DNA of 64,000 bases from Streptomyces sp. WAC 01529 (GTDB taxonomy: Bacteria; Actinomycetota; Actinomycetes; Streptomycetales; Streptomycetaceae), in contig NZ_CP029617.1 of the NCBI RefSeq assembly GCF_003945545.1, positions 6,351,001-6,415,000 of the forward strand, in the 5' to 3' direction. The position numbers were made by a program, and so were the translations under genes. Positions 26,287-34,939 of the stretch are shown here, in pieces (the stretch's first letter is position 1; every line of letters starts with the position of its first letter). Below the pieces are notes generated by a model, which worked only from the letters and a program-made list of their open reading frames with translations, searched no databases and had not been told where the DNA came from.

Positions 26287-27033
26287 GCGAGGCCCCTGGA
26301 GGCGGACCCAGGCCACCGCCTCCTGAGGCGAGGCGACGGCGGCCGAGGCCGGCACGGCAGGGCGCCGGACCACCACCACCGGCACCCCCGCCTCGCGCGC
26401 AGCGACCAGCTTCGGCGAGGTCGCCGCACCCCCACTGTCCTTCGTCACCACGACATCGACCCGGTGCCGCCGCAACAGCTCCCGTTCGCCCTCCAGCGAG
26501 AAGGGCCCCCGATCCAGGAGGACCTCCATACGGGCGGGGAACGGCGGCTCCGGCGCGTCGACGGAGCGTACGAGGAACCAGAGACCGTCCAGCTCCGGAT
26601 CCCCGGTGAAGGCGGCCAAACCCATCCGCCCGGTGGTGAGGAAGACCCGCTCACCGAGGGCCGGAAGCACCCGCGCCGCCTGCTCCAGGGAGTCGACCGG
26701 ATGCCAGTCGTCACCCTCACCGGCGACCCAGCCGGGCCTGCGCAGGGCGAGCAGGGGAACATGGGCGAGCGCGGCGGCCGACGCCGCGTTGAACGAGATC
26801 GTCCCGGCGAAAGGATGGGTGGCGTCGATGAGCGCGTCCACGCGGTGCTCCCGCAGCCACGCCGCCATCCCCTCGGCCCCGCCGAACCCGCCGACGCGGA
26901 CCTCGCCGGGCGGCAGCCGGGGCGCCGCGACCCGCCCCGCGAGGGAGCTGGTCACCCGCAGCCCGGCCTCGTCCGTCAGCAGTTCCGCCAGGCGACGGGC
27001 CTCGGTCGTTCCCCCCAGAATGAGTACGTGCAC
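26284..27033 (-). CDS. cobK: Precorrin-6A reductase CobK
   Basis: A 249-aa NADPH-dependent reductase of precorrin-6A. Signatures: VLILGGTTEARRLAELL at the N-terminus (nucleotide site), ALIDATHPFAGTIS in the middle, and VVTKDSGGAATSPKLVAA near the C-terminus. Length is normal. The GTG start is the natural one, placing the first beta-strand at residue 2; GAAGGAAA lies upstream. Its start is only 17 bases from the divergent cbiD start. Confidence 0.95.
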   Translation of the reverse strand: MHVLILGGTTEARRLAELLTDEAGLRVTSSLAGRVAAPRLPPGEVRVGGFGGAEGMAAWLREHRVDALIDATHPFAGTISFNAASAAALAHVPLLALRRPGWVAGEGDDWHPVDSLEQAARVLPALGERVFLTTGRMGLAAFTGDPELDGLWFLVRSVDAPEPPFPARMEVLLDRGPFSLEGERELLRRHRVDVVVTKDSGGAATSPKLVAAREAGVPVVVVRRPAVPASAAVASPQEAVAWVRLQGPR

Positions 27034-27050
27034 GGAGTTCGGTTTCCTTC

Positions 27051-28208
27051 ATGAGTGAGCCAAGTAGGCCAAGTGAGCCCAGTGGGCCGAGCGAGGCGAA
27101 GGGCGGGCGCAGCGCCCAACTCAAGCACACCGGTCTGCGGTCGGGCTGGACGACCGGCGCCTGCGCGACGGCGGCCACGACGGCCGCGTACACCGCGCTG
27201 CTGACCGGCGACTTCCCCGACCCGGTGACCATCACGCTGCCCAAGGGCCAGACGCCCGCCTTCGCGCTCGCCGCCGAGGAGCGCACGGACGCGTACGCCA
27301 TGGCGGGCATCGTCAAGGACGCGGGCGACGACCCGGACGTCACGCACGGCGCGCTGGTGCGCTCCACGGTGCGCAGGCTGCCGCCCGGCGCGGGTGTCGT
27401 CTTCAAGGCGGGCCCGGGCGTGGGCACGGTCACCCGCCCCGGCCTGCCGCTCGACGTGGGCGAGCCCGCGATCAACCCCGTGCCCCGCCAGATGATGCGC
27501 GACCACGTGGCACGGGTGGCCGAGCACGCCGGGACCACGCCGGACGTGGAGATCACCCTCTCCGTCGACCACGGCGAGGAGATCGCCCGCTCCACCTGGA
27601 ACCCCCGCCTCGGCATCCTCGGCGGCCTCTCGGTCCTCGGCACCACCGGCATCGTCGTGCCCTACTCCTGCTCGGCGTGGATCGACTCGATCCGGCGGGG
27701 CGTGGACGTGGCACGCGCGGCCGGACGCACGCACGTCGCGGGCTGCACCGGCTCGACGTCGGAGAAGACGGTCGTCGCGGAGTACGGCCTCCCGGAGGAC
27801 GCCCTCCTCGACATGGGCGACTTCGCGGGCGCGGTCCTGAAGTACGTACGCCGCCACCCCGTCGACCGCCTCACCATCTGCGGCGGCTTCGCGAAGCTCT
27901 CGAAGCTGGCGGCGGGCCACCTGGACCTCCACTCGGCCCGCTCCCAGGTCGACAAGGGCTTCCTCGCGGAACTGGCCCGCGCGGGCGGCGCCTCCGACGC
28001 GCTGGCGAGCGAGGTGGCGGGCGCCAACACGGGCCTGGAGGCCCTGCGGCTGTGCGAGGCGGCGGGAGTCCCGCTGGGCGACCTGGTGGCGACCACGGCG
28101 AGAGACGAGGCGCTGGCCGTACTGCGGGGCGCCCCGGTGGCGGTGGACGTCATCTGCATCGACAGGGCGGGCACGGTGGTGGGCCGGAGCGTGACGAGCC
28201 CGTACTGA
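27051..28208 (+). CDS. cbiD: Cobalt-precorrin-5B C1-methyltransferase CbiD
   Basis: A 385-aa enzyme that methylates C1 and removes the acetyl side chain in the anaerobic-type pathway. Signatures: LRSGWTTGACATAAT, the GPGVGTVTRPGL region, ARSTWNPRLGILGG and CGGFAKLSKLAAGHLDLHS. The N-terminus has a short repeated Ser-Glu-Pro run before the domain. The ATG at 27051 has only a distant GGAG, so the message may be leaderless or weakly translated. It replaces CobF of the classical aerobic route although CobG is present. Confidence 0.93.
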   Translation: MSEPSRPSEPSGPSEAKGGRSAQLKHTGLRSGWTTGACATAATTAAYTALLTGDFPDPVTITLPKGQTPAFALAAEERTDAYAMAGIVKDAGDDPDVTHGALVRSTVRRLPPGAGVVFKAGPGVGTVTRPGLPLDVGEPAINPVPRQMMRDHVARVAEHAGTTPDVEITLSVDHGEEIARSTWNPRLGILGGLSVLGTTGIVVPYSCSAWIDSIRRGVDVARAAGRTHVAGCTGSTSEKTVVAEYGLPEDALLDMGDFAGAVLKYVRRHPVDRLTICGGFAKLSKLAAGHLDLHSARSQVDKGFLAELARAGGASDALASEVAGANTGLEALRLCEAAGVPLGDLVATTARDEALAVLRGAPVAVDVICIDRAGTVVGRSVTSPY

Positions 28209-28229
28209 GGCGGCTCGCGGCCCACGCGG

Positions 28230-28979
28230 TCAGCACACGTGCCGGTCCCGCTCCGCCGAGTAGAGGTGGCTGTCCCGGAACTGCGAGGCACCGAGCGTGC
28301 GGCCCACCATGATCACAGCGGTCCGTACGATCCCCGCCTCCTTCACCTGCCCCGCGATCTCCGCCAGCGTGCCCCGGAGGATCACCTCCTCGGGCCGACT
28401 GGCGAGGGCCACCACGGCGGTGGGGCAGTCCGCGCCGTAGAAGGGGAGCAGCTCCTCGACCACCCGGTCGACGTACCCCGCGGCGAGGTGCAGCACGAGC
28501 AGCGCCCCACTCCGCCCCAGCGTGGCCAGATCCTCGCCGGGAGGCATCGCCGTGGCCCGCTGAGCGATCCGCGTGAGGATGACCGTCTGGCCGACCGTCG
28601 GCACGGTCAGCTCCCGCTTCAGCGCGGCGGCGGCCGCCGCGAACGCCGGTACGCCCGGCACCACTTCGTACGGGACACCCGCCGCGTCCAGCCGCCGCAT
28701 CTGCTCGGCGACCGCGCTGAAGACGGAAGGGTCGCCCGAGTGCAGCCGCGCCACGTCGAGCCCCGCCTCGTGGGCGCGGACCAACTCACCCGTGATCTCA
28801 TCGAGGTTGAGCTGCGCGGTGTCCACAAGCCGCGCACCCTCGGGGCACTCGGCGAGCAGCTCGCGCGGCACCAGGCTGCCCGCGTACAGGCAGACCTGGC
28901 AGGCGGCGAGCGTCCGCGCACCGCGCACCGTGATCAGGTCGGCCGCGCCGGGCCCGGCACCGATGAAGTACACCGTCAT
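28230..28979 (-). CDS. cobM: Precorrin-4 C11-methyltransferase CobM
   Basis: A 249-aa SAM-dependent methyltransferase. Signatures: VYFIGAGPGAADLITVRGA, CLYAGSLVPRELL, ARLHSGDPSVFSA and VPGVPAFAAAAA. Length is normal. The ATG overlaps the end of cobL by four bases, so the two are one leftward operon with cobL first. It is convergent with cbiD across about 20 bases. Confidence 0.95.
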   Translation of the reverse strand: MTVYFIGAGPGAADLITVRGARTLAACQVCLYAGSLVPRELLAECPEGARLVDTAQLNLDEITGELVRAHEAGLDVARLHSGDPSVFSAVAEQMRRLDAAGVPYEVVPGVPAFAAAAAALKRELTVPTVGQTVILTRIAQRATAMPPGEDLATLGRSGALLVLHLAAGYVDRVVEELLPFYGADCPTAVVALASRPEEVILRGTLAEIAGQVKEAGIVRTAVIMVGRTLGASQFRDSHLYSAERDRHVC

Positions 28980-30235
28980 CGTTCTTGATCTCCTTGCTCC
29001 GCACGCTTGGTGACGGACCATTGGGTGACCGGCATGGCCTGCCGCCACCCGGTGAAGCCGCCGACGGGGACCGCCTGGGACACCGCAAGGCGTACCAACT
29101 CGCCGCCGTGGCGCCGGTACCAGTCGGTGAGCAGTGCCTCGGACTCCAGCGTGACGGTGTTCGCGACGAGCCGCCCGCCGGCCGGCAGGGCCTGCCAGCA
29201 GGCGTCGAGCAGACCGGGGGCGGTGAGGCCGCCGCCGATGAACACGGCGTCCGGCGCGGGGAGTCCGGCGAGAGCGCCGGGCGCCGCGCCGGTGACGACC
29301 CGCAGGCCGGGCACGCCGAGCCGGTCGGCGTTGCGGGTGATCCGCTCGGCCCGCACCGCGTTCTTCTCGACGGTGACCGCGCGGCAGGAGGGGTGCGTCC
29401 GCATCCACTCCACCGCGATCGACCCCGATCCACCGCCCACGTCCCACAGCAGCTCGCCGGGCGCGGGCGCCAGCGCCGCGAGCGTGGCCGCGCGGACGTA
29501 ACGCTTGGTGAGCTGGCCGTCGCTCTCGTACGCCGCGTCGGGCAGCCCGGGCACGGCGCCGAGGCGCAGGGCGTCGGGGGAGCGGCGGCACTCGACGGCG
29601 ACGACGTTCAGCGCGGCGCCGGGCGCGTGCGACCAGGCCTCGGCGACACCTTCGTACGCGGACTCCTTCCCGGAACCCAGCTCTTCGAGCACGCGCAGCT
29701 TGCTCGGGCCGAAGCCGCGCTCGCGCAGGAGGGCGGCGACCTCGGCGGGGGTGCCGGCGTTCGCGCTGAGCACGAGGAGGCGGCGGCCCTCGTGCAGCGC
29801 GGCGGCGAGGCGCGCGGCCGGGCGGCCGACCAGCGTGACGACCTCGGTCTCCTCGACGGGCCAGCCGAGGCGCGCGCACGCGAGGGAGACCGAGGACGGG
29901 TGCGGCAGGACGCGCAGGGCCGCGGCGCCGACCTCCTCGCTCAGGGCGCGCCCGATGCCGTAGAACATGGGGTCGCCGCTGGCGAGGACGGCGATCCGGC
30001 GCCCCGCGTGGGCGGCGAGCAGGCCGGGCACGGCGGGCCGCAGCGGCGAGGGCCAGGCGACGCGCTCGCCCGGGCAGTCGGGGGAGGGCAGCAGATTCAG
30101 CTGGCGGGCGCCGCCGATCAGCACCTCGGCGTCGCGGAGCGCCGCGCGCGAGGCGGCGGGGAGGCCGTCCCAGCCGTCGGCCCCGATCCCGACGACGGTG
30201 ACGGCCGGTATGCCTGGGGGTGATGCGGGCGTCAC
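28976..30235 (-). CDS. cobL: Precorrin-6Y C5,15-methyltransferase (decarboxylating) CobL
   Basis: A 419-aa two-domain enzyme methylating C5 and C15 and decarboxylating the ring. The N-terminal half (about 1-210) is the CbiE-type methylase: VTVVGIGADGWDGL and VLASGDPMFYGIG. The C-terminal half (about 215-410) is the CbiT type, with LLWDVGGGSGSIAVEWMR as its SAM site and AVFIGGGLTAPG. GTG start at 30233-30235. The ATGA overlap couples it to cobM. The leader holds no second cobalamin riboswitch that I can see. Confidence 0.95.
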   Translation of the reverse strand: MTPASPPGIPAVTVVGIGADGWDGLPAASRAALRDAEVLIGGARQLNLLPSPDCPGERVAWPSPLRPAVPGLLAAHAGRRIAVLASGDPMFYGIGRALSEEVGAAALRVLPHPSSVSLACARLGWPVEETEVVTLVGRPAARLAAALHEGRRLLVLSANAGTPAEVAALLRERGFGPSKLRVLEELGSGKESAYEGVAEAWSHAPGAALNVVAVECRRSPDALRLGAVPGLPDAAYESDGQLTKRYVRAATLAALAPAPGELLWDVGGGSGSIAVEWMRTHPSCRAVTVEKNAVRAERITRNADRLGVPGLRVVTGAAPGALAGLPAPDAVFIGGGLTAPGLLDACWQALPAGGRLVANTVTLESEALLTDWYRRHGGELVRLAVSQAVPVGGFTGWRQAMPVTQWSVTKRAEQGDQER

Positions 30236-30303
30236 TGCTGGTACCTGACCTAGGGGCTCGGGAAGGGCTGCGCAGCCGCACTCTACTGGTGACCGGGCGG
30301 CCT

Positions 30304-30334
30304 CCCCTTATCGCGTACGGCTTGCAATAAGGGG
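30304..30334. promoter_or_regulatory. Inverted repeat in the cobL / SepF-like divergent region
   Basis: Perfect eight-base arms CCCCTTAT (30304-30311) and ATAAGGGG (30327-30334) flank 15 bases, in the 265-base gap between divergent starts at 30235 and 30501. It is AT-richer than its surroundings. It could be an operator or a small stem; no function can be assigned. Confidence 0.4.
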
Positions 30335-30500
30335 TACGGGGAGTCGTACGGGTGCCGGGAGCGGCGCGATGATCACCGCGTACCCTTTACCACGACCGGC
30401 TCGCGGGGGGCCGTCCGTGTCGCTGTTGGGCTGAACGGGTGACTTGGCGTAAGAATTGGCCGGTGCAGACATCGAGTGCGAGCCAGGACGGGGTGGGTCA

Positions 30501-30893
30501 GTGAGTAGCAGTCAGCGCCACGACGTCACCGACGAACAGTGGGAAGGGCTCGCCCAGGTCGTACCGCTGCGCAGCCGCAACGAATGGCCTTCCTGGCCCG
30601 GGCACCGCGCGCTGCCCGACGCGGAGACCGAGACGCGCAGGCGTTTTGTGGTGATGCGGGTGAACGTCTTCTCGGACGCCCGCGAGGTCGCCGAGACCGT
30701 CATGTCGCAGATCCCGGTCCTGCTCGACCTGACGGGCGCCGAGACCGAAGTGGCCAAGCGGGTCCTCGACTTCAGCAGCGGTGTGGTGCTGGGCCTCGGC
30801 TGCGGCATGCACCGCGTCGACAAGAACGTCTTCCTCCTCGCGCCGCCCGGCACGGAGGTCCAGGGGCTGGTGGAGGCGGTCGGGCACCCCTAG
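30501..30893 (+). CDS. SepF-like cell division protein
   Basis: A 130-aa protein of the SepF family (DUF552). The core VNVFSDAREVAETVMSQIPVLLDLTG, then VAKRVLDFSSGVVLGLGCGMHRVDKNVFLLAPPG, matches the SepF fold that binds FtsZ. The N-terminal membrane-binding amphipathic helix of true SepF is not obvious, so it may belong with the extra SepF-like proteins (SflA/SflB) known in Streptomyces. The GTG at 30501 has GGGGTGGG upstream; a TTG at 30456 is less likely. Its stop shares the bases CTAG with the stop of the convergent gene. Confidence 0.8.
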   Translation: MSSSQRHDVTDEQWEGLAQVVPLRSRNEWPSWPGHRALPDAETETRRRFVVMRVNVFSDAREVAETVMSQIPVLLDLTGAETEVAKRVLDFSSGVVLGLGCGMHRVDKNVFLLAPPGTEVQGLVEAVGHP

Positions 30894-31855
30894 CGGCCTA
30901 CCGTGGCCCGGCCCGGCTCCTCGGCGTGGCCGCCGGGTCCGCGGTGGTGGCGGGCGATGTTCCGTTCCAGGAGCCGGGTCGAGGCGGCGACGCCGATGCC
31001 GCGGGCGGGGTCGACGGACGGCAGCCTGCCGTCGGAGCGCTTCAGCTCGGTGAGCGCGGTCTCCATCGCCTCGTGCGCGGCGAAGAGGCAGGGCGTGCTG
31101 TAGATGGCGATGTCCACGCCGAGTTCGGTGAGTTCTGCGAGCGAGAGCCGCGGGGACTTGCCGCCGGCGATCTGGTTGAACAGCAGCGGCTTGCCGCCGG
31201 ACACCTCGCGGATCCGGTGGATCCACTCCACGCTGCGCACGCCGTCCACCAGGATCACGTCCGCGTCGGTGGCGGCCAGGCACCTGGCGCGCTCGAGGAT
31301 GTCCGCCTCCTCGGTGGCGTCCGTGCGGGCCACCACGACCATGTCCCTTCGGGTCCGCAGCACCATCTCCAGCTTGGCCAGGTACTCGTCGAGGGGCAGC
31401 ACCTGCTTGCCGTCCGCGTGCCCGCACCGGCGGGGCCGCTTCTGGTCCTCCAGGATCACTCCGGAAGCGCCGATGCGCTCCAGGCTCTCCACCACGTGAC
31501 AGGCCACTTCCGGGTCGGCGTACCCGTCGTCGATGTCCACGAGCAGGTGGTGGCGGGGGAAGGCCCCACGCAGCCGCTGCACGAACGCCAGCATGTCCGG
31601 CCACGCGATGAAGCCGATGTCGGGCAGCCCGTAGTACGAGGCGGCGAAGCCGAAGCCGGAGACGAACATCCCGTCGTAGTGGCCGGCGGCGACGGACGCC
31701 GAGTACATGTCGTACACGCCGATCAGGGGAGTCGTGCCCGGCGCGGCGATTTCCCTGCGCAACGCGGTTCCGTGATCCAACGCCTGGCTCCTGGTCGTGT
31801 GGGAGACGTGGTGCGGGGCCAGGATGATTTCGGGACCAGGAGCGGAACGCGTCAA
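30890..31855 (-). CDS. Isocitrate lyase / PEP mutase superfamily enzyme
   Basis: A 321-aa TIM-barrel protein. Signatures: GVYDMYSASVA, LLVDIDDGYADP (metal-binding acidic residues) and ILEDQKRPRRCGH with the loop cysteine used by lyase members, then VARTDA. The cysteine-containing loop suggests a C-C lyase (methylisocitrate or oxaloacetate type) rather than PEP mutase, whose loop differs. No phosphonate genes lie nearby. I chose the TTG at 31855 because GAGGAG lies eight bases upstream. The C-terminal 25 residues are Gly/His/Arg-rich. Confidence 0.8.
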   Translation of the reverse strand: MTRSAPGPEIILAPHHVSHTTRSQALDHGTALRREIAAPGTTPLIGVYDMYSASVAAGHYDGMFVSGFGFAASYYGLPDIGFIAWPDMLAFVQRLRGAFPRHHLLVDIDDGYADPEVACHVVESLERIGASGVILEDQKRPRRCGHADGKQVLPLDEYLAKLEMVLRTRRDMVVVARTDATEEADILERARCLAATDADVILVDGVRSVEWIHRIREVSGGKPLLFNQIAGGKSPRLSLAELTELGVDIAIYSTPCLFAAHEAMETALTELKRSDGRLPSVDPARGIGVAASTRLLERNIARHHRGPGGHAEEPGRATVGR

Positions 31856-32068
31856 TCCGCGCTCTCCTCACCCTCCCGGCGCAGCGCTTTCACCAGAGAA
31901 ACGTCACTTCTGAAGCGGTGAGGGAGTGAGACGGCGGCCGCCCGTACTCCGTACTCCGTAGCCCGTCGCGGGTCCGTGCCGAGGGGCCTTTCGGGTGAAT
32001 CCCCCGATCGTAGGAAGGTCCGCCGGGCGGAACGGTTCGCCCCGTTCACGGCCGCTTAGCTTCCGGAC

Positions 32069-33232
32069 ATGACGGTGCATACTCCGGTGCCGGCCGCTCG
32101 GCCGCCGGCAGGTCAGGGCCGGCCGCAGGTCACGGAGGTGCGGCTCTCCGCCTTCGCCGGGCACCGCGGCACGGTGCTCCCGCTCGGCGCGCTGACGCTG
32201 ATCACGGGGCCCAGCGGCAGCGGCAAGTCCAGCGCGATGCGTGCGTGCGAGGCGTTGGCGCGGCTCGGCGCCGGGGCCGAACTGGCCGACGTCTTCGACG
32301 ACCCCGCGGCGTGCGTGCCCGAGCGCGCCCGCGCCGACGGCCAGCGGCGGCGCGGGTTCCGTATCGGCTGCACGGTGGAGGGGCCCGCCGGAACCGTCCG
32401 GCTCGACCTCGCCGTCCAGGCCGAGCCCGAGTTGCGCGTCGTCGGCGAACGGTTGACCCGCGACGGCCTCGTCCTGCTGGAGACGGCGCTGCGCGACCCG
32501 GGACGCCGCATGGTCCAGGCGGCCTGGCACACCGCGGGCACGGCTCCCGTGACCCGCGCCCCGATGCCGGACGACCGGCTCGGCACGGCGCTCGTGCCGC
32601 TGCGCGTGGCGGGCAAGACCGACGGGCAGCGGCTGGTGCTCGCGGCGGCCGAGCAGGTGGTGGTCGCGCTGCGCTCGGCGTTCCCCTGCGACCCGCGGCC
32701 CGGCCGGATGCGAGCGCCGGTCCCGGCGGGGCTGATCGGCGCGGGCCGCCTGCTGAGCGGCTGCGACAACCTCGCCGAAGTCCTGTGGCGCACCCGCTCC
32801 GAGTGCGCCGTACGCCACGCGCTGCTCGTCTCGGCGGCGCGCGACGGCTGCGCGGGGCCGGTCACCGACGTCTTCGCGGAGGAGGCTCGGGACGGCTCGG
32901 TGCGGGCCGTCGTGGACCGGGGCGGCGGCGTCCGTACGCCGCTCGCGCGGCTCGGCGACGGCGAGTTGCGGTTCCTGGCCCTGGCGCTGGTCCTGCTGAC
33001 CGGCCCCGGCGTGCTCGCCGTCGACCCGGTGGCGGAGGTGCCCGCGGCGTATCAGACGCTCACCGTCCTCGCCGACGACCTCGACCGCCGCCTGGACGCC
33101 CGGCAGACGCGGGCGCTCGGCGAACTGGCGGCGCGGACCTGTGCGCGCGGTCACATCCGCCTGGTCGGCGCGGTGCGGGAGGCGGGCTGGGCGGCCCACG
33201 CCGGGGCCTCGGTGGTAGACCTGGAGCCGTGA
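32069..33232 (+). CDS. AAA/ABC-type ATPase of unknown role
   Basis: A 387-aa ATP-binding protein. Walker A is ITGPSGSGKSSAM near residue 45. A C-terminal region with RLGDGELRFLALALVLLTGPGVLAVDPV looks like a signature motif followed by a poor Walker B, as in single-domain SMC/RecF-like ATPases (AAA_21 type). There is no membrane segment. The stop overlaps the start of the MazG-like gene (GTGA), so the two are co-translated and may act together in nucleotide or DNA housekeeping; that is inference. Confidence 0.75.
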   Translation: MTVHTPVPAARPPAGQGRPQVTEVRLSAFAGHRGTVLPLGALTLITGPSGSGKSSAMRACEALARLGAGAELADVFDDPAACVPERARADGQRRRGFRIGCTVEGPAGTVRLDLAVQAEPELRVVGERLTRDGLVLLETALRDPGRRMVQAAWHTAGTAPVTRAPMPDDRLGTALVPLRVAGKTDGQRLVLAAAEQVVVALRSAFPCDPRPGRMRAPVPAGLIGAGRLLSGCDNLAEVLWRTRSECAVRHALLVSAARDGCAGPVTDVFAEEARDGSVRAVVDRGGGVRTPLARLGDGELRFLALALVLLTGPGVLAVDPVAEVPAAYQTLTVLADDLDRRLDARQTRALGELAARTCARGHIRLVGAVREAGWAAHAGASVVDLEP

Positions 33233-33564
33233 CGGAACGACTTGATGTAGCGGGACTGCAGCGCAGGCTGGCCGAGTTCGCGGCGGCCCGCGACTGGGAG
33301 CGGTACCACACCCCGAAGAACCTGGCCGCCGCGCTGAGCGTGGAGGCGTCCGAACTGGTCGAGATCTTCCAGTGGTTGACGCCGGAGGAGTCGGAGCGGG
33401 TGATGAAGGACCCGGACTCCGCGCACCGGGTGACGGACGAGGTCGCCGATGTCCTCGCGTATCTGCTGCAGTTCTGCGAGGTCCTGGGGATCGACGCGCT
33501 GGCCGCGCTCGCGGCGAAGATCGAACGGAACGAGGAGCGGTTTCCTGCGGCCGGGGGGCAGTGA
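33229..33564 (+). CDS. MazG-like nucleotide pyrophosphohydrolase
   Basis: A 111-aa all-alpha NTP pyrophosphohydrolase of the MazG/dCTPase (RS21-C6) type. Metal-binding acidic residues are seen in SVEASELVEIFQW (ExxE) and VTDEVADVLAYLLQF (ExxD), with YHTPKNLA before them. Members hydrolyse damaged or non-canonical dNTPs. It starts inside the stop of the upstream ATPase gene. Confidence 0.9.
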   Translation: MTERLDVAGLQRRLAEFAAARDWERYHTPKNLAAALSVEASELVEIFQWLTPEESERVMKDPDSAHRVTDEVADVLAYLLQFCEVLGIDALAALAAKIERNEERFPAAGGQ

Positions 33565-33687
33565 CGGCCGTGACGTCCATGATGTCCACCGCGTGCGCGC
33601 CGCGCGCCCTCCGCGTGCGCGGCAGTCGGCCTCAGGGCCCTCCACGGACCCCTTCTCCGACGCTTTCGTCACCCTTCGTAGTGAATG

Positions 33688-33714
33688 GCTTGTCCAATCT
33701 CGATTGCTTGTCCA
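33688..33714. promoter_or_regulatory. Direct repeat GCTTGTCCA in an AT-richer leader
   Basis: GCTTGTCCA occurs at 33688-33696 and 33706-33714, an 18-base period, in a locally AT-rich stretch upstream of the DUF6099 gene. The spacing puts both on nearly the same helix face, as for a dimeric regulator. The rest of the 33565-33828 gap shows no gene. Confidence 0.4.
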
Positions 33715-33828
33715 CAGATTTCCGGCTTCCCCTGGCTTTTCGACCGGATGAGTATCACTCTGGGTAGTGGATGCGGGAGTTCGGGCGGGCGTGCGGCGTG
33801 TGCGCGCGGGAGGGATGGGGGGTTGCGC

Positions 33829-34311
33829 ATGAACGCGATGCGGCTCATCGAGGCGAACCGGCGCGCCCTGGCGCGGAGTGAGGAGCCGGTCGCGATCGTC
33901 ATGGAGGTGTGGCAGTCGCAGGCGCTCGCGCAGGCGATCGGCAGCCGCCTCGCGGTCGCGGGCCCTCCGGAGTTACGGGGGGAGGCGCTGGGCCTGAGCG
34001 AAGTCGGCGGCCGGGCGTGCGGAGTGCTCGACGCCCCGCGTCTGGGGACGGAGGACATCCGGGCGGCGCGGCTGACGGAGACGGGGGAGGCGCAGGATGT
34101 CCTGCTCGCGCTGGACCAACTGCTCGGCGAGGTCGGCATCGCGCTCGTCGGGGTCGCCATGGGCGCCGCGGACGAGGGGGTGTACTGGCAGTGCATGGAG
34201 GCGATAGACGCCGCCGACGAGTCGCGGGACCGGGTCCTCGAAATGCTGCGCAGGCTCGCGGTGCGGGAGCGGGGCCTGCCGGAGCCGGACTCGGCGGCGG
34301 ACCCGGCATGA
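33829..34311 (+). CDS. DUF6099 family protein with a TTA codon
   Basis: A 160-aa cytosolic protein that I recognise as the Streptomyces family DUF6099 from MRLIEANRRALA, VAGPPELRGEA, EVGGRACGVL and YWQCMEAIDAADESRDRVLEMLRRLAVRER. It is mostly helical, with no enzyme motif. Function is unknown. Codon 33973-33975 is TTA, placing it under bldA. The ATG at 33829 has GGGAGGG and a G-run upstream; a longer frame from 33685 would include the promoter-like region. Confidence 0.8.
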   Translation: MNAMRLIEANRRALARSEEPVAIVMEVWQSQALAQAIGSRLAVAGPPELRGEALGLSEVGGRACGVLDAPRLGTEDIRAARLTETGEAQDVLLALDQLLGEVGIALVGVAMGAADEGVYWQCMEAIDAADESRDRVLEMLRRLAVRERGLPEPDSAADPA

Positions 34312-34433
34312 GAGGCCGGAGCACGGCCTCGACGAAGCGACGCCCTCGCCCCACGCCGCGGGTGCGCCCCCGCCCCGCTGAGGCGCGGGCTCCGGCAAGT
34401 CGGCTCCCAGGGCCCGGAGGGCCACGGCTCCGC

Positions 34434-34691
34434 CTATGCGGGCGGTCGCTGTCCTGCGGGCGTGGGCGCTTGGGGCTCGGCGGAGGTGAGCTGCCATGGC
34501 TCCCCGGAGCCGGGCGGCTGCGGGGCCGTGGAGGCGGACTGCTGGAGGTCGGCGTCGAGTTGGGTCAGGTCCGCGTTGAGCGCGGCCATCAGCTCCTCCA
34601 TCTGCTGGAGCAGACCCTTCGGTGCGCCCTGCGGCGCGGGCACGGACGGATCCTGCGCTGCCTCCTGCTCGGGCACGGCTTCCTGGGACAT
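34434..34691 (-). CDS. Small Gln/Pro-rich protein with a helical centre
   Basis: An 85-aa protein. The centre (GLLQQMEELMAALNADLTQL and on to DADLQQS) reads as an amphipathic or coiled-coil helix, flanked by Pro/Ala/Gln-rich disordered ends. GAGGAGG sits five bases before the ATG, which supports a real gene. No family recognised; a small cytosolic oligomerising protein is possible. Confidence 0.6.
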   Translation of the reverse strand: MSQEAVPEQEAAQDPSVPAPQGAPKGLLQQMEELMAALNADLTQLDADLQQSASTAPQPPGSGEPWQLTSAEPQAPTPAGQRPPA

Positions 34692-34939
34692 CACGGCCTC
34701 CTCGGCCCTCGCCCTCCCGGCGGGGGAGGGCAGTTGACGCGAGCGACGCCCCGGCAGCGGCCGCCGGCGCGGGTGCCGGGCGGTCCGGCTCCGCCCGAGC
34801 CAACGATCTCCCGGCGGGCCGGGTCACTGGGGCGGGCTGGTCGCAGCGGCCCCGTTGACGGTTTTTCACCCGACCGGGGCGGCCGGGGACCGGCGCGACC
34901 GGCGGGGTTGACGGACGTTCGAGCGTGCAGGATGGAGCC

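Noticed and set aside
26013..26609. An open frame across the intergenic repeats after cobIJ
   Set aside because: It is made of repeat sequence and the antisense of cobK, with a Pro/Arg-rich product and no family resemblance.
30890..31855. Phosphonate biosynthesis (PEP mutase)
   Set aside because: The loop carries the CGH cysteine of the lyase branch, and no phosphonopyruvate decarboxylase or other phosphonate gene is nearby.
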